64,000 nucleotides of DNA, from contig NZ_JAAOYV010000002.1 of assembly GCF_011759585.1 (NCBI RefSeq), positions 927,510 through 991,509 of the forward strand, in the 5' to 3' direction. The DNA is from Frigoribacterium endophyticum. GTDB taxonomy: Bacteria; Actinomycetota; Actinomycetes; Actinomycetales; Microbacteriaceae. The notes under the pieces are model-generated. The model saw only the letters and a list, made by a program, of their open reading frames with translations, had not been told where the DNA came from and did no database searches. Below, piece after piece: positions 44,447 to 53,191 of the stretch. How positions within the stretch are numbered: the stretch's first letter is position 1; each line of letters starts with the position of its first letter. The position numbers were made by a program, and so were the translations under genes.

Positions 44447-45277
44447 CTACACGGCGGCGCTGAAGCCCTCCGTGGCGGGCTCGCGCATGGCGCGGGCGAT
44501 GCCGACGGCGGCGTTGGTGGCGACGCGCGACAGGTAGGCGCTGCGGCGCGCGGGCGCGGTCTTCGAGACCGGCACGAACTCGGCCGCCTCGTCGTCGGAG
44601 TAGTGCGCCGCCAGGGCGTCGCGCAGCAGGCGGACGGCCTCGGTGCGCTGCTGCGAGACGGCGCTGTGGGTGATGCCGAGCTCGTCGGCGATCTCGGTGA
44701 CCGTGCGGTCGCCGAAGTAGACGCCCTCGACGATGAGGCGCATCCGCTCGGGCAGCGCCTCGACGGCGGCGCGCACGTAGCGGCTGCGCTCCGCGGCGAG
44801 CAGCTGCTCGCCGGGCAGGGGCACGTCGGCGGCGAGGTGGTCGGCGACGGTGTCGTCGAGGCTAGAGACGGTCCGCGCCGCGTCGGTGAGGGCTGCGGTC
44901 GCGGTCTGGCGGTCGACCCCGAGGGCACCGGCGATCTCGTCGACCGAGGGGGCGCGCCCCAGCGACGCGCTCAGCGCCTCCTGCACGGCCAGGGTCTCCT
45001 TGATGCGCTTGCGGGTGCCGCGGCTCGCCCAGTCGCCCGAGCGCATGTCGTCGGCGAACGCGCCGACGACGCGGGTGCGAGCGTAGGCGCCGAACGGGAT
45101 GCCGAGCGTGGGGTCGAAGGCCTCGGCGGCCTGCACGAGGGCGACCGCGCCGACGCTGGCGAGGTCGTCGCGCGAGAGGTGCGTGGCCCGTGAGCAGACC
45201 TCGGAGACGAGGTAGCCGACGAGGGGCAGGTTCTCGACGACGAGGGCGTCGCGGGTGGCGCGGTCGGTGCGGTTCAT
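44447..45277 (-). CDS. fliA: Flagellar sigma factor (FliA/SigD/WhiG type)
   Basis: 276-aa sigma-70-family factor lacking region 1. Region 2: NLPLVGYLVSEVCSRATHLSRDDLASVGAVALVQAAEAFDPTLGIPFGAYARTRVVGAFADDMRS in pieces; region 3: RKRIKETLAVQEALSASLGRAPSVDEIAGALGV; region 4: ALPERMRLIVEGVYFGDRTVTEIADELGITHSAVSQQRTEAVRLLR in pieces. A 50-residue tail is added. It would direct polymerase to the TAAC-N15-GCCGATAG promoters listed here. ATG at 45277; its own promoter was not recognised. No FlgM anti-sigma gene is visible in the window. Confidence 0.93.
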   Translation of the reverse strand: MNRTDRATRDALVVENLPLVGYLVSEVCSRATHLSRDDLASVGAVALVQAAEAFDPTLGIPFGAYARTRVVGAFADDMRSGDWASRGTRKRIKETLAVQEALSASLGRAPSVDEIAGALGVDRQTATAALTDAARTVSSLDDTVADHLAADVPLPGEQLLAAERSRYVRAAVEALPERMRLIVEGVYFGDRTVTEIADELGITHSAVSQQRTEAVRLLRDALAAHYSDDEAAEFVPVSKTAPARRSAYLSRVATNAAVGIARAMREPATEGFSAAV

Positions 45278-45758
45278 TCACTTGCTCCCAGCAAGAGGGG
45301 CCTGCGGGGGCAGGCACGTCCGAGGTGTTCCAGGGCGCGACGAACAGCCCTCTGATCAGGGCTGTCTCGATCCGTCACGCTGCCTGCCCCGTGAGGGGCG
45401 CGGCGGTGGTGGTACGAGGTGGGGCGGGCGGTGCTGCAGGCCCCGGATCGAGTCCGTGGCCCGGCGTGTCGATGTGGCCCGCCGTGCACCAGCAACGCTA
45501 TCGACGCGCGGTGGGCGGGTGGGGGCCGCGCTGTCCCCAGAGCGGGGGCGCGCCTGTCACGTCTCCGGGGGGGGCCTCGCCGGAGGTGCCCCCCGAGCTG
45601 GGGTGGAACGCCCCTTCCGCCGACCCCCGCCGACCCTGTAGGGCCGACCGCACGACATCGTCCGGCCCCGCGCCTAACGCGCCACCGGGGCGGGCCGATA
45701 GTCCCCGCTGAAGAGGACGTCACCGCTCCTCGACCACACCCGACCACAGGAGACCGAC
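45278..45758. other. Divergent gap between fliA and flgN
   Basis: 481 bp without a supported gene. It holds the flgN promoter (45675-45701) and a small hairpin ACAGCCCT-CTGATC-AGGGCTGT at 45350-45371 near the fliA side that could be an operator or leader element of fliA. The frames open here look like composition artefacts. Confidence 0.5.
45675..45701 (+). promoter_or_regulatory. Flagellar sigma (FliA-type) promoter of flgN-flgK-flgL-fliW
   Basis: TAAC (45675-45678), 15-bp spacer, GCCGATAG (45694-45701). Leader to flgN about 50 nt; no ACGGA hairpin in this leader. Confidence 0.75.
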
Positions 45759-46289
45759 ATGGGAGCGAACGAGCTGTCCGCTCTGCTCTGGCGAGAGCGC
45801 GAGCTCCTCGAGCTGCTCACCTTCAAGCTCGAGGAGGAGCAGCTGCTGCTCACCGCGGGCCGGACCCGCTGGGTCGACCACGCCACGCGCGAGGTCGAGC
45901 AGGTGCTCGACCGCCTCCGCGAGGCGGGGCTCGCCCGCAGCGTCGAGGTCTCGAGCGTCGCCCAGGAGTGGGGCACCGACGAGGAGGCGCCCCTGCGCGA
46001 CATCATCGCCGCGGCTCCCGCAGGCCCCTGGGGCGAGATCTTCACGGCCCACCTCCGCTCCATGACCGACCTCACCGCGCGCATCGCGCAGCTGCGGGAC
46101 GAGAACGAGCGCTTCCTCCGTGCCGCCGCCCGGGCCACGCAGGAGACCCTCGCCACGGCGGCCGACGCCGCCGCCGGCAGCATCTACGACGCGAGCGGCT
46201 CCGTGGGGGCCGGCGCCCCCGGTCGCCGCGGCGGACCGGCCGGCGCGACCACCGCCTCCGGCGGGCACCTCTTCGACGGGAGGCTGTGA
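45759..46289 (+). CDS. flgN: FlgN-family chaperone for hook-filament junction proteins
   Basis: 176-aa helical protein. LSALLWRERELLELLTFKLEEEQLLLTAGRTRWVDHATREVE in pieces is the FlgN pattern; the C-terminus is Gly/Ala-rich. FlgN carries FlgK and FlgL to the export gate, and both follow immediately. ATG at 45759 with AGGAGA upstream. Confidence 0.87.
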   Translation: MGANELSALLWRERELLELLTFKLEEEQLLLTAGRTRWVDHATREVEQVLDRLREAGLARSVEVSSVAQEWGTDEEAPLRDIIAAAPAGPWGEIFTAHLRSMTDLTARIAQLRDENERFLRAAARATQETLATAADAAAGSIYDASGSVGAGAPGRRGGPAGATTASGGHLFDGRL

Positions 46290-46291
46290 CC

Positions 46292-47728
46292 GTGGCCAGC
46301 ACCTTCGGCGGGCTCAGCACCGCCTACACCGGCCTCGTCGCCGCCCGCACCGGGCTCGACGTCACCGGCCAGAACATCGCCAACGTCAACACCGAGGGCT
46401 ACACCCGCCAGCGCGTGGGGCAGTCGTCGGTGGAGGCGCCGGCCCGCGTGGGGCTCTACAGCTCCGGCGTCGTCGCCGGCCAGGGCGTCTCGGTCGACGC
46501 GATCGCCCGCCTCGGCGACCAGGTGGTCGACGGCCAGGTGCGCGGCACCGCCGCCGCCGCCGGCTACCAGTCGGTGCGCGCCTCCGCCCTGTCGACCCTC
46601 GAGGAGTCGCTCGGGGAGCCCAGCGGGACCGGGATCGCCGCCCAGCTGGGCCAGTTCTGGAACGCCTGGAGCGACCTCGGCAACCACCCCGGCGAGACCG
46701 GCCCCGCGGCCGTGCTGCTCGGGCAGGCGACCACCCTGGCCGGCAGCCTCGCCAGCGGCTGGAAGGCCGTCGACGACCAGTGGAGCGCCGTGCGCGGCCA
46801 GGCCGACTCGCTCGCCGGGCAGATCAACAGCGCCGCGACGCAGGTCGCCGACCTCAACGACCGCATCCGCACCGCCACCCAGCAGGGCGTCAGCGCGAAC
46901 GAGATGATCGACGCCCGCTCGCGCCTCACCGAGAAGATCGCGTCGCTCGCCGGCGGCACCGTCCGCGACGCGGGCGACGGCACGGTGGACGTGCTCGTCG
47001 GCGGCAACGCACTCGTCAGCGGCACGACCGCCCGCAGCATCGTCGTCACCGGGGAGCACTCGATGACGACGGCCGCCGCCGGCGGTGCGGCGTCCGTGGG
47101 CCTCGCGTGGAGCCACCGCCCCGGCGACGCGATCGCCCTCGACGGCGGCAGCCTCGCCGGCGCCGTCTCGCTGCTCGCCCCGGCCGCCAGCGACGGCCGC
47201 GGCGGGGCCATCGCCCAGGCCGCGGCGTCGTACGACGCCCTCGCCAGCCAGCTCGCGACCCAGGTCAACGCCGTGCACGCCACGGGCGTCACGGCCGACG
47301 GCTCGCCCGGCGGCGCCTTCTTCGGCCAGACCGCGGGCGTCTCCGCGGCGCGCGGCCTCACCGTGCTGCCGACCAGCGCCGCGACCATCGCCTCGCGCTC
47401 GGCCACCGGCGGCGCGCTCGACGGCTCGATCGCCCAGGCGGTCTCGCAGGTCGGCGTGGGCACCGGCTCGCCCGACCGCACCTGGTCGACGATCGTCGCC
47501 GGCGTCGGCGCCGCGTCGCAGACCGAGTCGGCGCAGTCGACGCTGACCGACCTCGCCGCGACGTCGGCGAAGTCGCGCCAGCTCAGCGGCGCCGGCGTCA
47601 GCCTCGACGAGGAGAACGTGAACCTGCTCAGCTACCAGCACGCCTACCAGGGAGCCGCACGAGTGATGACCGCCATCGACGAGATGCTCGACACGCTGAT
47701 CAACGGCATGGGCCGGGTCGGGAGGTAG
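46292..47728 (+). CDS. flgK: Flagellar hook-associated protein FlgK
   Basis: 478-aa hook-filament junction protein. N-terminal GLSTAYTGLVAARTGLDVTGQNIANVNTEGYTRQRV in pieces; C-terminal GVSLDEENVNLLSYQHAYQGAARVMTAIDEMLDTLIN in pieces. GTG at 46292 is preferred because GGGAGG lies 8 nt upstream; another GTG at 46286 overlaps the flgN stop. Confidence 0.95.
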   Translation: MASTFGGLSTAYTGLVAARTGLDVTGQNIANVNTEGYTRQRVGQSSVEAPARVGLYSSGVVAGQGVSVDAIARLGDQVVDGQVRGTAAAAGYQSVRASALSTLEESLGEPSGTGIAAQLGQFWNAWSDLGNHPGETGPAAVLLGQATTLAGSLASGWKAVDDQWSAVRGQADSLAGQINSAATQVADLNDRIRTATQQGVSANEMIDARSRLTEKIASLAGGTVRDAGDGTVDVLVGGNALVSGTTARSIVVTGEHSMTTAAAGGAASVGLAWSHRPGDAIALDGGSLAGAVSLLAPAASDGRGGAIAQAAASYDALASQLATQVNAVHATGVTADGSPGGAFFGQTAGVSAARGLTVLPTSAATIASRSATGGALDGSIAQAVSQVGVGTGSPDRTWSTIVAGVGAASQTESAQSTLTDLAATSAKSRQLSGAGVSLDEENVNLLSYQHAYQGAARVMTAIDEMLDTLINGMGRVGR

Positions 47729-47733
47729 GGGCG

Positions 47734-48621
47734 ATGCTGACCCGTGTGACGAACCAGATGACCGCGCTGCGGTCGCAGGAGCACCTGCAGGCCGGGGCCA
47801 CCCGCCTCGCCCAGATGCAGGACAGGGCGTCGAGCCTGAAGGCCATCTCCGTGCCCTCCGACGACCCGACCGGCACCGCCGAGGCGCTGCGCGTCAAGGC
47901 CCTCCAGTCGGCCGCCGCCCAGCACAGCCGCAACGTCGACGACGGCTCCGGCTGGCTGAACACCGCCGACAGCGCCCTCACCGCCGCCGACTCCGTGCTC
48001 GCCAAGGTGCGGCAGCTGACCGTGCAGGGCGCCAACGAAGGGGCGCTCTCCCAGGACGCCCGGAACGCCATCGCGACCGAGATCAGCGGCCTCCGTGCCG
48101 ACCTGCTCGCCGACGCCAACGCCAGCTACGCCGGCCGCAGCGTCTTCGCCGGCACCTCCGACGCGGGCGTCGCCTTCCGGCCCGACGCGACCTTCACCGG
48201 CGTCGCGGGCGCCGCGGTCACCCGCCGCGTCGGCCCCGAGACCACCGTCCGGGTCGACGCCGACGGCGCCGCCGCGTTCGGCTCCGGCGACGACTCGGTC
48301 TTCGCCCTCCTCGACCGCATCGCCACCGACCTCCGGGCCGGCACCACCGGCATCGCCGGCCACCTCACCGCCATCGACACCCGCGTCAGCGCGCTGCGCG
48401 GCGTCCAGTCGGACATCGGCGCCCGCCATTCCCAGCTGCTGAGAGCGCAGGACACACTCATGGACACCTCCGTCACGCTGGAGGCCCAGCGCTCCGGCCT
48501 CGAGGACCTCGACCTGGGGCGGGCCGTGCTCGACCTCAAGCTCCAGGACAACTCGTACCAGGCGGCCCTCGCGGTCACGGCCAAGGTGCTGCAGACGTCG
48601 CTGATGGACTTCCTCCGATGA
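47734..48621 (+). CDS. flgL: Flagellar hook-associated protein FlgL
   Basis: 295-aa junction protein related to flagellin. N-terminal TRVTNQMTALRSQEHLQAGATRLAQMQDRASSLKAISVPSDDP in pieces and C-terminal LDLGRAVLDLKLQDNSYQAALAVTAKVLQTSLMDFL. ATG at 47734 with GGAGG upstream, 5 bp after flgK. The stop overlaps the fliW start. Confidence 0.94.
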   Translation: MLTRVTNQMTALRSQEHLQAGATRLAQMQDRASSLKAISVPSDDPTGTAEALRVKALQSAAAQHSRNVDDGSGWLNTADSALTAADSVLAKVRQLTVQGANEGALSQDARNAIATEISGLRADLLADANASYAGRSVFAGTSDAGVAFRPDATFTGVAGAAVTRRVGPETTVRVDADGAAAFGSGDDSVFALLDRIATDLRAGTTGIAGHLTAIDTRVSALRGVQSDIGARHSQLLRAQDTLMDTSVTLEAQRSGLEDLDLGRAVLDLKLQDNSYQAALAVTAKVLQTSLMDFLR

Positions 48622-49022
48622 GCGCCGTGACGACGACGGTGACCTTCACCGCGCCTCCCTTCGGCCTCGAGCCGGCCGTCGACTTCGTGCTCGACGACAT
48701 CGACGGGGCCGTCGGGCTGCACGCCCTCCGCGCCGTCGACCCCGCGACCCGCGAGATCGACGCCTCCGTGCGCCTCTTCGTGCTCGACGCCGCCGTGCAC
48801 CTGCCCGACTACTCGCCGGTGCTGACCGACGAGCAGACGTCCGCGCTCGACCTCCGCTCGGCCGACGAGGCCCTGCTGCTCGTCGTCGCGACGCCGGCCG
48901 AGACGGGCATGACCGTCAACCTGCTCGCCCCGGTCGTCGTCAACGGCCGCACGGGATCGGGCACCCAGCTCATCCTCGAGGGCCAGGACTGGCCGCTGCG
49001 CGCGGAGCTCGCCGCGCGCTGA
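48618..49022 (+). CDS. fliW: Flagellar assembly factor FliW (CsrA antagonist)
   Basis: 134-aa beta-barrel protein. FliW binds flagellin and CsrA alternately, releasing CsrA repression when flagellin is exported. Seen: FGLEPAVDFVLDDIDGAVGLHALRAVD, PATREIDASVRLFVLDAAVHLPDYSPVLTDEQ and VNLLAPVVVNGRTGSGTQLILEGQDWPLRAEL in pieces. ATG overlaps the flgL stop. Its partner csrA lies 41 kb away at the other end of the cluster. Confidence 0.94.
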   Translation: MSAVTTTVTFTAPPFGLEPAVDFVLDDIDGAVGLHALRAVDPATREIDASVRLFVLDAAVHLPDYSPVLTDEQTSALDLRSADEALLLVVATPAETGMTVNLLAPVVVNGRTGSGTQLILEGQDWPLRAELAAR

Positions 49023-49146
49023 CCCCGCCGCCGCCCGTGCGCGGCCCGTCCGCGGCCTGTCCGCGGGCGGAGGCGACGATCCCTCGCTCGTCACGGTCGT
49101 GCAACGATGCGCCCCACGTGTCGCCTCCGTCGTGTCTGATGGAGCG

Positions 49147-50370
49147 ATGGAGGCGCGGAGCACGACGACGAGGCGCCCCCGGCCCCGACGCCTCGCGCTC
49201 GGCGCCGCGGGGCTGGCGATCGTCGTCGCCGCGGGCCTGGCCGCCTGCACGGGCGGCGACTCCGGGGCGGGCTCGGCCGACGCCTCCCGCTCGGCCTCCG
49301 GCAGCGCCTCGGCCCCCGTCACCACCGACCGCGGGCCCGCGCCGGCCGCCCGTGCCGCGGCCACCGGCGCGGTGCGCGTCGCGCCGGGCGCCGAGCCCAC
49401 CGACGTCGTCACGGGCCTCGACTCCCCCTGGTCGGTCGTCCGGCTCGACAGCGGCTCGTCGTTCGTCAGCCTGCGCGACACCGGCCGCGTGGTCGAGCTG
49501 ACCGCCGACGGCGACGTGCGCGACGTCGCCGAGATCGACGGGGTCGTGCACCAGGGCGAGGGCGGCCTGCTCGGGCTCGCCGTGCTCGCGGGCTCGCCGT
49601 CGTACCTCTACGCCTACGCGACCACCGACTCCGACAACCGCGTGCTGCGGGCCCCGATCACCGGCACGGCGGGCTCCTACGGGCTCGGCCCGGTCGAGGA
49701 GGTGCTCACGGGCGTGCCGAAGGCGTCCAACCACGACGGCGGCCGCCTGGCCTTCGGCCCCGACGGCATGCTCTACGTCACGACGGGTGACGCGAACCGG
49801 GGCGACGAGGCGCGCGACCCCGACTCGCTCGCGGGCAAGATCCTGCGCCTGTCGCCCACCGGCGACGTGCCCACCGACAACCCGATGCCCGGGTCGCCCG
49901 TCTACACGCTCGGCCACCGCAACCCGCAGGGCATCGCCTGGGACGGCTGGGGCTCGATGTGGGCCGCCGAGTTCGGGCAGGACCGCTGGGACGAGCTCAA
50001 CGCCGTCAGCCCCGGCGGCGACTACGGCTGGCCCGACGTGGAGGGCACGGCCCCGTCGTCCGACACGCTCGCGCCCGTGCTGCAGTGGGGCACCGACGAC
50101 GCGAGCCCGAGCGGCCTGACCGCCGTAGGCTCGACCCTCTTCCTCGCCGGGCTCGGCGGCGAGCGCCTGTTCGAGATCCAGGTGCCCGAGGCGGGGGTGG
50201 CCACCGCGACCGAGCGCTTCGCCGGCGACGACTCGCTCGGGCGCGTGCGCGACGTGCTGCCGGGGCCCGACGGCACGCTCTGGCTCGTGACGAACAACAC
50301 CGACGGCCGCGGCGACCTGCGCGCCGGCGACGACCGGATCGTCAGCGTGCCGCTCTCGACCCTGGGCTGA
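49147..50370 (+). CDS. PQQ-dependent aldose sugar dehydrogenase-like lipoprotein
   Basis: 407 aa. N-terminal Arg-rich signal with lipobox LAAC (Cys34), then a six-bladed beta-propeller of the soluble glucose dehydrogenase family: GLDSPWSVVRLDSG, VHQGEGGLLGLAVL, NHDGGRLAFGPDGMLYVTTGDANRGDEARDPDSLAGKILRL and GHRNPQGIAWDGWGSMWAAEFGQDRWDELNAV in pieces, including the catalytic His and PQQ-contact Arg/Asn/Gly pattern. Substrate unknown. ATG at 49147. Confidence 0.88.
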   Translation: MEARSTTTRRPRPRRLALGAAGLAIVVAAGLAACTGGDSGAGSADASRSASGSASAPVTTDRGPAPAARAAATGAVRVAPGAEPTDVVTGLDSPWSVVRLDSGSSFVSLRDTGRVVELTADGDVRDVAEIDGVVHQGEGGLLGLAVLAGSPSYLYAYATTDSDNRVLRAPITGTAGSYGLGPVEEVLTGVPKASNHDGGRLAFGPDGMLYVTTGDANRGDEARDPDSLAGKILRLSPTGDVPTDNPMPGSPVYTLGHRNPQGIAWDGWGSMWAAEFGQDRWDELNAVSPGGDYGWPDVEGTAPSSDTLAPVLQWGTDDASPSGLTAVGSTLFLAGLGGERLFEIQVPEAGVATATERFAGDDSLGRVRDVLPGPDGTLWLVTNNTDGRGDLRAGDDRIVSVPLSTLG

Positions 50371-50460
50371 CGCGGGCGGCCGCGCGGTCTCGGACGGAGT
50401 CGCGTGTCGCGTGCGCGGCGGACGGCCAGTTCCGCACACCGGCGGTTACCCTCGTACTCG

Positions 50461-51573
50461 ATGAGCCAGCACGACCCCTCCCTCGGATCAGCCTCCGGCA
50501 GCGCCCGCCCCGGCAGCGCCTCGGAGGGCCGCGCGCGCCCCGACAGCTCCGCCTCCGGCTTCGACCCGGTCAGCCTGCGCACGGCCGTCGACGTCGGCGC
50601 CGCCGAGGCCCGGCTCGCCGCCCTCGGGCAGAGCCGCAGCACCTCCGCCCTCGGCGAGCGCGCCGACCTGCTGCGGACGCTGGGCCGCCTCGACGAGGCC
50701 CTCGCGATCGCGGAGGAGGCCTTCCGCCTCGCCCACTTCACCGGCGACCGCGCCGACTCGACCGCCGCGCGCATCCGCCGCGCCCACGTCCTCCGCGAGC
50801 AGGGCAAGCTCGAGCGGGCCCTGAACGACCTGCACACCAGCCGCATCACCGCCTCGACGGAAGAGTGGCGCGACCTCGAGACCGCCGCCGCCGAGCTCGA
50901 GGGCTACACGCTCTTCGACCTGGGCCGTCACGACGAGGCGCAGGAGGCCCTGCAGCAGGCCGTCGTCGCCTTCGAGGCCACCGGCGCCCCGCGCGACCGC
51001 GTCGAGGCCCTCCGCCGCGCGGTCGAGGGCGTGCTCCGGGCGTACCTCTCGGGCACCGGGCCGATCGAGCCGGTCAGCGCCCCCGCACCCGCCGACGTCC
51101 CGGCCGCGTCCGCGGCCGCCGCGCCGGCTCCCGCGGCCGGCCCTGTGTCGGATGTCGACGCGCGCCCCGGCGACACCAACCCCGTCGACCTCTCCCGCCC
51201 CTCCGACGCCCTGGTGCCGACCACGGCGCCCGTCCCCGACGAGCGACCCGCGGCTGTCGCCCCGGGCTCGGCCCCGGCCGGCTCGTGGCGCCCCAGCCAG
51301 CCCGCACCGGCGGGCGACCCCCAGCCGGAGCTGCCGCCGCGCGCCGACGCCGGCCTGTGGAGCAAGATCTCCGGCCTCGCCGCCAACGCCTCGGCGCACC
51401 GTGAGCGCACCGAGCGGGCCGAGCGCGCCGCCCGCGGCGACGGGCGCGGCGACGCACGGGCCGACGGCTCGCGCGACGACGAGCCGCGTCGTGGCACCAC
51501 CGGCGTGACCGGCGTGGTCGACGGGCTGCCCCGTGACGACCAGCCGACGACGTGGCCGTTCCCTCGCCGCTGA
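50461..51573 (+). CDS. Tetratricopeptide-repeat protein, function unknown
   Basis: 370 aa. Residues 45-200 form TPR-like helix pairs (ERADLLRTLGRLDEALAIAEEAFRLA; RIRRAHVLREQGKLERALNDLHTSR; ELEGYTLFDLGRHDEAQEALQQAVVAF in pieces). The remainder is Pro/Ala-rich with an Arg/Asp-rich end. No signal peptide. ATG at 50461. It precedes the SprT-like gene by 21 bp and may be cotranscribed. Confidence 0.75.
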   Translation: MSQHDPSLGSASGSARPGSASEGRARPDSSASGFDPVSLRTAVDVGAAEARLAALGQSRSTSALGERADLLRTLGRLDEALAIAEEAFRLAHFTGDRADSTAARIRRAHVLREQGKLERALNDLHTSRITASTEEWRDLETAAAELEGYTLFDLGRHDEAQEALQQAVVAFEATGAPRDRVEALRRAVEGVLRAYLSGTGPIEPVSAPAPADVPAASAAAAPAPAAGPVSDVDARPGDTNPVDLSRPSDALVPTTAPVPDERPAAVAPGSAPAGSWRPSQPAPAGDPQPELPPRADAGLWSKISGLAANASAHRERTERAERAARGDGRGDARADGSRDDEPRRGTTGVTGVVDGLPRDDQPTTWPFPRR

Positions 51574-51594
51574 CCCGCGCCTCCTGACCCTCCC

Positions 51595-52050
51595 GTGGCC
51601 GACCTCGACCGGGTGCGGCGCTGGGCCGACGCGCTCATCGCCCTGCACCTCGACCCCGCGGTGTGGAGCTTCGCCTTCGACGCGGCCAAGACCCGCGCGG
51701 GGCTCTGCAACTACACGGCGAAGCGGATCTCGGTGTCGCGGCACCTCGCCGGCCGGTACGAGGACGACGAGATCCACCAGGTGCTGCTGCACGAGGTCGC
51801 CCACGCGATCGCCGGGGCGCGGGCAGGCCACGGTCCCCGCTGGCGGGCCACCGCCGCCGAGCTGGGCTACGTCGGCGGCCGGCTGCACGACGGTGCCGTC
51901 GCCACCGAGCTGGCGCCGTGGGTGGGGGTCTGCCCCGCGGGCCACGAGCACCACCGCTACCGCCGGCCGACCAAGGTGCTGACCTGCGGCCGGTGCGCCC
52001 GGAGCTACGACCCCGCTCACGTGATCACCTGGACGAAGCGCGAGGTCTGA
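51595..52050 (+). CDS. SprT-like zinc metalloprotease-domain protein
   Basis: 151 aa. SprT-like fold with the HEVAH motif at 66-70 and a C-terminal zinc ribbon (VCPAGHEHHRYRRPTK, TCGRCARSYD). Homologues are linked to DNA-protein crosslink handling in eukaryotes; bacterial role unknown. GTG at 51595 follows the TPR gene. Confidence 0.88.
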   Translation: MADLDRVRRWADALIALHLDPAVWSFAFDAAKTRAGLCNYTAKRISVSRHLAGRYEDDEIHQVLLHEVAHAIAGARAGHGPRWRATAAELGYVGGRLHDGAVATELAPWVGVCPAGHEHHRYRRPTKVLTCGRCARSYDPAHVITWTKREV

Positions 52051-52082
52051 GCCGCGGCGGCGACACCGCCTAGGGTGGTCAG

Positions 52083-52724
52083 GTGACTGGTCAGTGGCTG
52101 CGTTCCGACACGGGCACCCCGTGGTTCTTCGACTCGGGGGCGCTCAGCCTCGACTTCGCGTACCTCGGCGGGTTCCGGGCCGGCTCGCGGCTCGGCCCCG
52201 AGTCGGGCTTCGCGCTGCCGGCCGACGGGTCGGTGCCGTGGGACGGCCTGCTGCTCACCGCCGACCTCGACGACTGGGTCGCCGAGCGCTGGCCCGGCGT
52301 GGGGGCCGCCGCCTCCGACCGCGAGCTGGCCGACGCCCGCGCCCTGCGCGACGCCGTCGCCCGCCTCGCCGTCGCCGCGACGGACGCGACGTCGCCCGAC
52401 CCCGACGACGTCGACACCCTCAACCTGTTCGCGGCAACCCCCGACGTGCCGCCGACCCTCGCGGGGGGCCGACGCCAGGCGGGTGCGGGGCGGCTGCGGC
52501 TGGGTCAGGCCCTGGCCTCCGTCGCGCGCGACGCCGTCCGCCTCCTCGACGAGGTCGGGTTCGGCGGCGGTGACGACTCGCGCCTCCGGCGCTGCTCGAA
52601 CCCCGAGTGCGGCCTCGTCTACCGCGACGAGTCACGGGGGCGCAGCCGGCGGTGGTGCTCGATGCAGCGCTGCGGCAACCGGGCCAAGGTGCGGGCGCAC
52701 CGGGCCCGTCTCGCCGCGGGCTGA
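52083..52724 (+). CDS. CGNR zinc-finger / ABATE-domain transcriptional regulator
   Basis: 213 aa. N-terminal ABATE-like domain (FFDSGALSLDFAYLGGF; ELADARALRDAVARL) and the C-terminal CGNR zinc finger: RRCSNPECGLVYRDESRGRSRRWCSMQRCGNRAKVRAHRAR in pieces. Family members are stress-response DNA-binding proteins. GTG at 52083. Confidence 0.88.
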   Translation: MTGQWLRSDTGTPWFFDSGALSLDFAYLGGFRAGSRLGPESGFALPADGSVPWDGLLLTADLDDWVAERWPGVGAAASDRELADARALRDAVARLAVAATDATSPDPDDVDTLNLFAATPDVPPTLAGGRRQAGAGRLRLGQALASVARDAVRLLDEVGFGGGDDSRLRRCSNPECGLVYRDESRGRSRRWCSMQRCGNRAKVRAHRARLAAG

Positions 52725-52742
52725 CGCTGCCGGGACACGGCA

Positions 52743-52812
52743 GTGCGGCGGGTCGCCGTCCTCCCGCGCGGGCCATCGCTGACCCGCCGGGGAGGACGGC
52801 GACCCGCCGCAC
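52743..52812. terminator. Long perfect hairpin between convergent genes
   Basis: 23-bp perfect stem: 52743-52765 (GTGCGGCGGGTCGCCGTCCT...) with its complement at 52790-52812, around a 24-nt loop having a GCGGG/CCCGC mini-stem. Ends both the CGNR gene and the DUF427 gene. Confidence 0.7.
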
Positions 52813-52824
52813 CGGTCAGATCGT

Positions 52825-53130
52825 CTACTCGACGACCTGCACGTCCTTCCAGAACGCGACGTAGCCCGAGTAGTCCTGGCCCACGCGCTCGAACGACGTG
52901 GGGATCGGGGTCGGGTAGCTCCACGCGCGGTCCTGCAGCAGGGTGTCGCCCGACTTCACGCTGAAGTACTGGGTGTCGCCCTTCCACGGGCAGTGGTACT
53001 GCGTCGGGCTCTCGGTGAGCAGCCCGGCGTCCACGCTCGCGGGCGGGAAGTACCAGTTGCCCTCGATCGAGATCAGGTCGCTCTTCGGGGCCTCGGCCAC
53101 CACGGTGCCGTCGCTCAGCACTGCCTTCAT
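52825..53130 (-). CDS. DUF427-domain protein
   Basis: 101 aa, one DUF427 beta-tent domain: EGNWYFPPASVDAGLLTESPTQYHCPWKGDTQYFSV in pieces, with conserved Tyr, Cys and Trp, then AWSYPTPIP and VAFWKD. Function unknown. ATG at 53130. Confidence 0.9.
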   Translation of the reverse strand: MKAVLSDGTVVAEAPKSDLISIEGNWYFPPASVDAGLLTESPTQYHCPWKGDTQYFSVKSGDTLLQDRAWSYPTPIPTSFERVGQDYSGYVAFWKDVQVVE

Positions 53131-53191
53131 CGTTCCTCCTCTGGGGTCCGTCCGGGCCCGGCCGGCTCGGCCCGGCCCGTCGAGGTGAACG

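Noticed and set aside
45255-45641. 128-codon plus-strand open frame between fliA and flgN
   Set aside because: It overlaps the fliA start, has no ribosome-binding site, and its composition looks like random GC-rich DNA.
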